Shown piece by piece: positions 62,146 through 64,000 of a DNA stretch of 64,000 bases. Made by a program: the position numbers and the translations under genes. A model generated the notes under the pieces. It was not told the origin of the DNA. It was given only the letters and a program-made list of their open reading frames with translations, and searched no databases. This stretch comes from Gemmataceae bacterium. GTDB taxonomy: Bacteria > Planctomycetota > Planctomycetia > Gemmatales > Gemmataceae. Each line of letters opens with the position of its first letter. Positions within the stretch are counted from its first letter, which is position 1. The stretch is from the NCBI GenBank assembly GCA_009697105.1, contig SIAQ01000002.1, forward strand, positions 50,030 to 114,029, given 5' to 3'.

Positions 62146-63405
62146 ATGAACACACAACACGCACTCGCTCTAATGCTCGACCCGACGCTCATCCTGCGCG
62201 CGCAATCAATGACGCCGGACCCCTGGCAGCGCGAACTGTTGCTGTCGCGCGAGCCCTATGTTTTACTCAACTGCGCCCGGCAAACGGGCAAGTCGACGAC
62301 TGTCGCCGCCCTCGCGCTGCATCAGCTGCTGAACACGCCGGGGTCGCTCGTGCTGGTCGTCGCGCCATCGGAACGGCAAAGTCATGAGCTGTTTCGCAAA
62401 GTCGTGCATGCGAATCTCGCCCTCGGGCAACCGATCCCATCTCAGCGCTGCAATCAAAGCGAACTCGAATTGGCCAACGGCTCGCGCCTCGTGGCGTTGC
62501 CTGGCCGTGAGGAAACGATCCGCTCGTTCTCCGGCGTTTCGCTGTTGATCCTTGATGAAGCGTCGCGCGTTCCGGACGATTTGTACCGCTCGGTGCGTCC
62601 GATGCTCGCAGTCAGTCAGGGTCGGCTGCTGGCGTTGTCGACGCCGTTCGGGCAGCGCGGCTGGTTCTACGACGAATGGATCGGCCCCGGCCCCTGGCGC
62701 CGCGTGCACGTGCCGTGGTCGATGTGCCCGCGCATCTTGCCGGAATTCATCGCTGAGGAAACGCGCGCCCTCGGCCAGGCGTGGGTCGATCAGGAATACA
62801 ACGGCCTCTTCACGACCATGGAGGGACTCGTTTTCCCGGAGTTTGGGCAGGCAATCATCAAGTCGGATTTCAGATTGCAAAGTTCAGATTGCAAATTGGA
62901 GGAACAATCATCAAAATCTCAATTTGCAATCTGCAATTTGCAATCTGAAATGAACGTTGGCGGCATCGATTTCGGCTGGCGCAATCCGTTCGCGGCGATT
63001 TGGGGCGTGCTCGATGGCGACGACGTGCTGTGGATTCTGCACGAACGCTACTTGCGCGAGACGCCGCTGTCTGATCATGCGGCTGCGCTACCGAAGGACG
63101 TGATGTGGTACGCTGATCCCGCGGGGCGCACGGAGATCGAGGAACTGCGACGCGCGGATTTGAAGATTCGGCGCGGCGACAACAGCATTCGCCGGGGTAT
63201 CGCGATGGTCACCGCGCGGATTCGCACAGGGCGGTTGAAAGTCTCGCCAAGCTGCGTGAACCTGATTGCCGAGTCGCGGCTATATCGCTATCCGACGCCT
63301 GCCGAGCGCGACCAGATGGGCGAGAACCCGATCGACGCTCACAATCATGCGTTGGCGGCGCTGCGGTATCTGGTGTCTCGGCTGTCGACGACCAATCCCA
63401 CGTAA
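62146..63405 (+). CDS. Phage terminase large subunit with in-frame palindrome insertion
   Basis: 419 residues from ATG 62146. Packaging motor: Walker A ARQTGKST (44-51), Walker B LLILDEAS (133-140), coupling motif LALSTPFGQ. RNase-H-like nuclease domain starting GGIDFGWRNP (catalytic D about 275) with later DPAG and a final DAHNHAL block. Residues about 240-268 are encoded by an 85-bp inverted repeat placed exactly between ATPase and nuclease domains, without frame loss. The TAA stop overlaps the first bases of a family A palindrome. The next gene is the portal. Confidence 0.93.
   Translation: MNTQHALALMLDPTLILRAQSMTPDPWQRELLLSREPYVLLNCARQTGKSTTVAALALHQLLNTPGSLVLVVAPSERQSHELFRKVVHANLALGQPIPSQRCNQSELELANGSRLVALPGREETIRSFSGVSLLILDEASRVPDDLYRSVRPMLAVSQGRLLALSTPFGQRGWFYDEWIGPGPWRRVHVPWSMCPRILPEFIAEETRALGQAWVDQEYNGLFTTMEGLVFPEFGQAIIKSDFRLQSSDCKLEEQSSKSQFAICNLQSEMNVGGIDFGWRNPFAAIWGVLDGDDVLWILHERYLRETPLSDHAAALPKDVMWYADPAGRTEIEELRRADLKIRRGDNSIRRGIAMVTARIRTGRLKVSPSCVNLIAESRLYRYPTPAERDQMGENPIDAHNHALAALRYLVSRLSTTNPT
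62867..62951. repeat. Inverted repeat inside the terminase gene
   Basis: Left arm ATTTCAGATTGCAAAGTTCA then GATTGCAAATT; right arm AATTTGCAATCTGCAATTTG then CAATCTGAAAT, pairing with one or two mismatches. Each arm is also a direct repeat of CAGATTGCAAA. Unlike the GC-rich families it is AT-rich. Confidence 0.95.
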
Positions 63406-63485
63406 GCCCAGAGGTGAGGTACTCCGAACCTCTGGGATCGCGTTGGAATGATCCCAAGGGTTCGGAGTACCTCACCCTTGGGCTT
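63404..63485. repeat. Family A nested palindrome (copy)
   Basis: Left CCCAGAGGT/ACCTCTGGG, right CCCAAGGGT/ACCCTTGGG. Begins inside the terminase stop codon and lies before the portal gene. Confidence 0.96.
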
Positions 63486-63611
63486 GCTTTTTCAAAAAAA
63501 TCCCACAACCGACTTTGCATCGCATATTCTCCGCGTGATACCATCGCATTCACACTTCACGGATGGCTGATTTCGCGCAGGATCGCATTCTCATTCACGC
63601 AGGATTACATC

Positions 63612-64000
63612 ATGCAAAAGCTACTACATCGTTTGGCACGCTGGCTGGTGCGCAAGACCACGCCGGGAGTCGGACAGCCGCCGTCGGACGACGGGTTCGT
63701 TGACCTGTTTCATCCGCATCGCGCGCCGATGCCGGCGGAGCTGTTCGGCGAACTGAAGGGCACCGCTTTTGCGTGTGCATCGATCAACGCATCGGTGTGC
63801 GCCGCATTCCCACCGCGGCTGTTTGTCTCGACTGCGCCGCATCAGGCATTGCCGAGATGCGCGACGCGCTCGCTGGAGCCGAGCGCGTTGCACACGATGC
63901 GCGCGGGCAAGCCGAGCCTGGCGCAAGGCGAGATCGCGGAGGTCGTCGATCATCCGCTGCTGACGCTGTTTCGCCAAGTCAATCCGGTGCACAATAGCTT
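63612..64000 (+). CDS. Phage portal protein, 3' end outside the window
   Basis: 129 residues visible from ATG 63612. MQKLLHRLARWLVRKTTPGV is a typical HK97-type portal start; later LKGTAFACASINASVCAAFP and VVDHPLLTLFRQVNPVHNS match the conserved clip/wing region of the family (AxACVxxxA and HPLxxLLxxPN). Forms the dodecameric DNA gate of the capsid. Directly downstream of the terminase as in most tailed phages. Truncated only by the window end. Confidence 0.88.
   Translation, partial: MQKLLHRLARWLVRKTTPGVGQPPSDDGFVDLFHPHRAPMPAELFGELKGTAFACASINASVCAAFPPRLFVSTAPHQALPRCATRSLEPSALHTMRAGKPSLAQGEIAEVVDHPLLTLFRQVNPVHNS

Overview
The window looks like chromosome from a planctomycete, most likely of the Gemmataceae/Gemmatales type. 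The evidence is a DUF1559 prepilin-type protein, a TIGR03000-type exported protein, PQQ-propeller and HEAT-repeat exported proteins, HTTM-type membrane proteins, a Tat-exported phosphatase-superfamily protein, a squalene-hopene cyclase locus and a full LPS-core gene run. Base composition is GC-rich, with AT-rich pockets around 9.8 kb, 26.1-26.4 kb and 61.85-62.1 kb. No rRNA, tRNA or CRISPR array was recognised.

Layout. 1-6.6 kb: the 3' part of an SGNH hydrolase, a LecA-like exported protein, then on the minus strand a triterpenoid/isoprenoid run (squalene-hopene cyclase, a DUF116-prenyl synthase fusion, a chorismate-lyase-like protein). A small membrane protein and a radical SAM enzyme lie upstream on the same strand. 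8.4-9.9 kb: a Fic-protein cassette with its own palindromic operator. 10-14.8 kb: an RraA-like protein, LipA, a HEAT-repeat protein and an ImmA/IrrE-like protease. 15.1-20.6 kb: a phage-type island (HK97 capsid, connector, small head protein, ParB-like protein, ABC-ATPase/GNAT fusion, putative small terminase, zinc-ribbon protein). 20.6-34.5 kb: exported and membrane proteins, a DUF4058 pseudogene, an M48 protease, LspA, a JAMM protease, an HTH-EIIA fusion with a nucleotidyltransferase, and a PQQ propeller. 34.7-37.9 kb: argB-argD-argF. 38-41.4 kb: TPR proteins, rpsT and a DUF4214-like protein. 41.5-50.1 kb: a minus-strand LPS-core run (lpxK, a deoxyhypusine-synthase-like protein, hldE, waaF, two WaaP-type kinases, a GT4). 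50.3-61 kb: two GT39-like membrane glycosyltransferases, an ECF sigma/anti-sigma pair, a lipoprotein plus DUF1559 pair, membrane proteins, ArfB and a Tat phosphatase-like protein. 61-64 kb: a second phage-type island (zinc ribbon, unknown protein, large terminase, start of the portal).

The most striking feature is the repeat load. Many intergenic spaces hold a 45-110 bp imperfect palindrome from one of more than ten families. Several families have a nested design in which each arm of the long inverted repeat is itself a hairpin. Stem variants change in compensating pairs while the loop is kept. Two such elements lie in frame inside the squalene-hopene cyclase gene and one in frame inside the large terminase gene, exactly between its ATPase and nuclease domains. 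Repeats also supply or abut stop codons.

The two phage islands, 41 kb apart and separated by core metabolism genes, carry the same host repeat families and no recognised integrase or lysis genes. They look like long-resident, possibly domesticated (gene-transfer-agent-like) virion genes rather than a fresh prophage. Inside island 1 the ParB-like/ABC-ATPase-GNAT pair is the best candidate for a poorly described system, possibly DNA modification.
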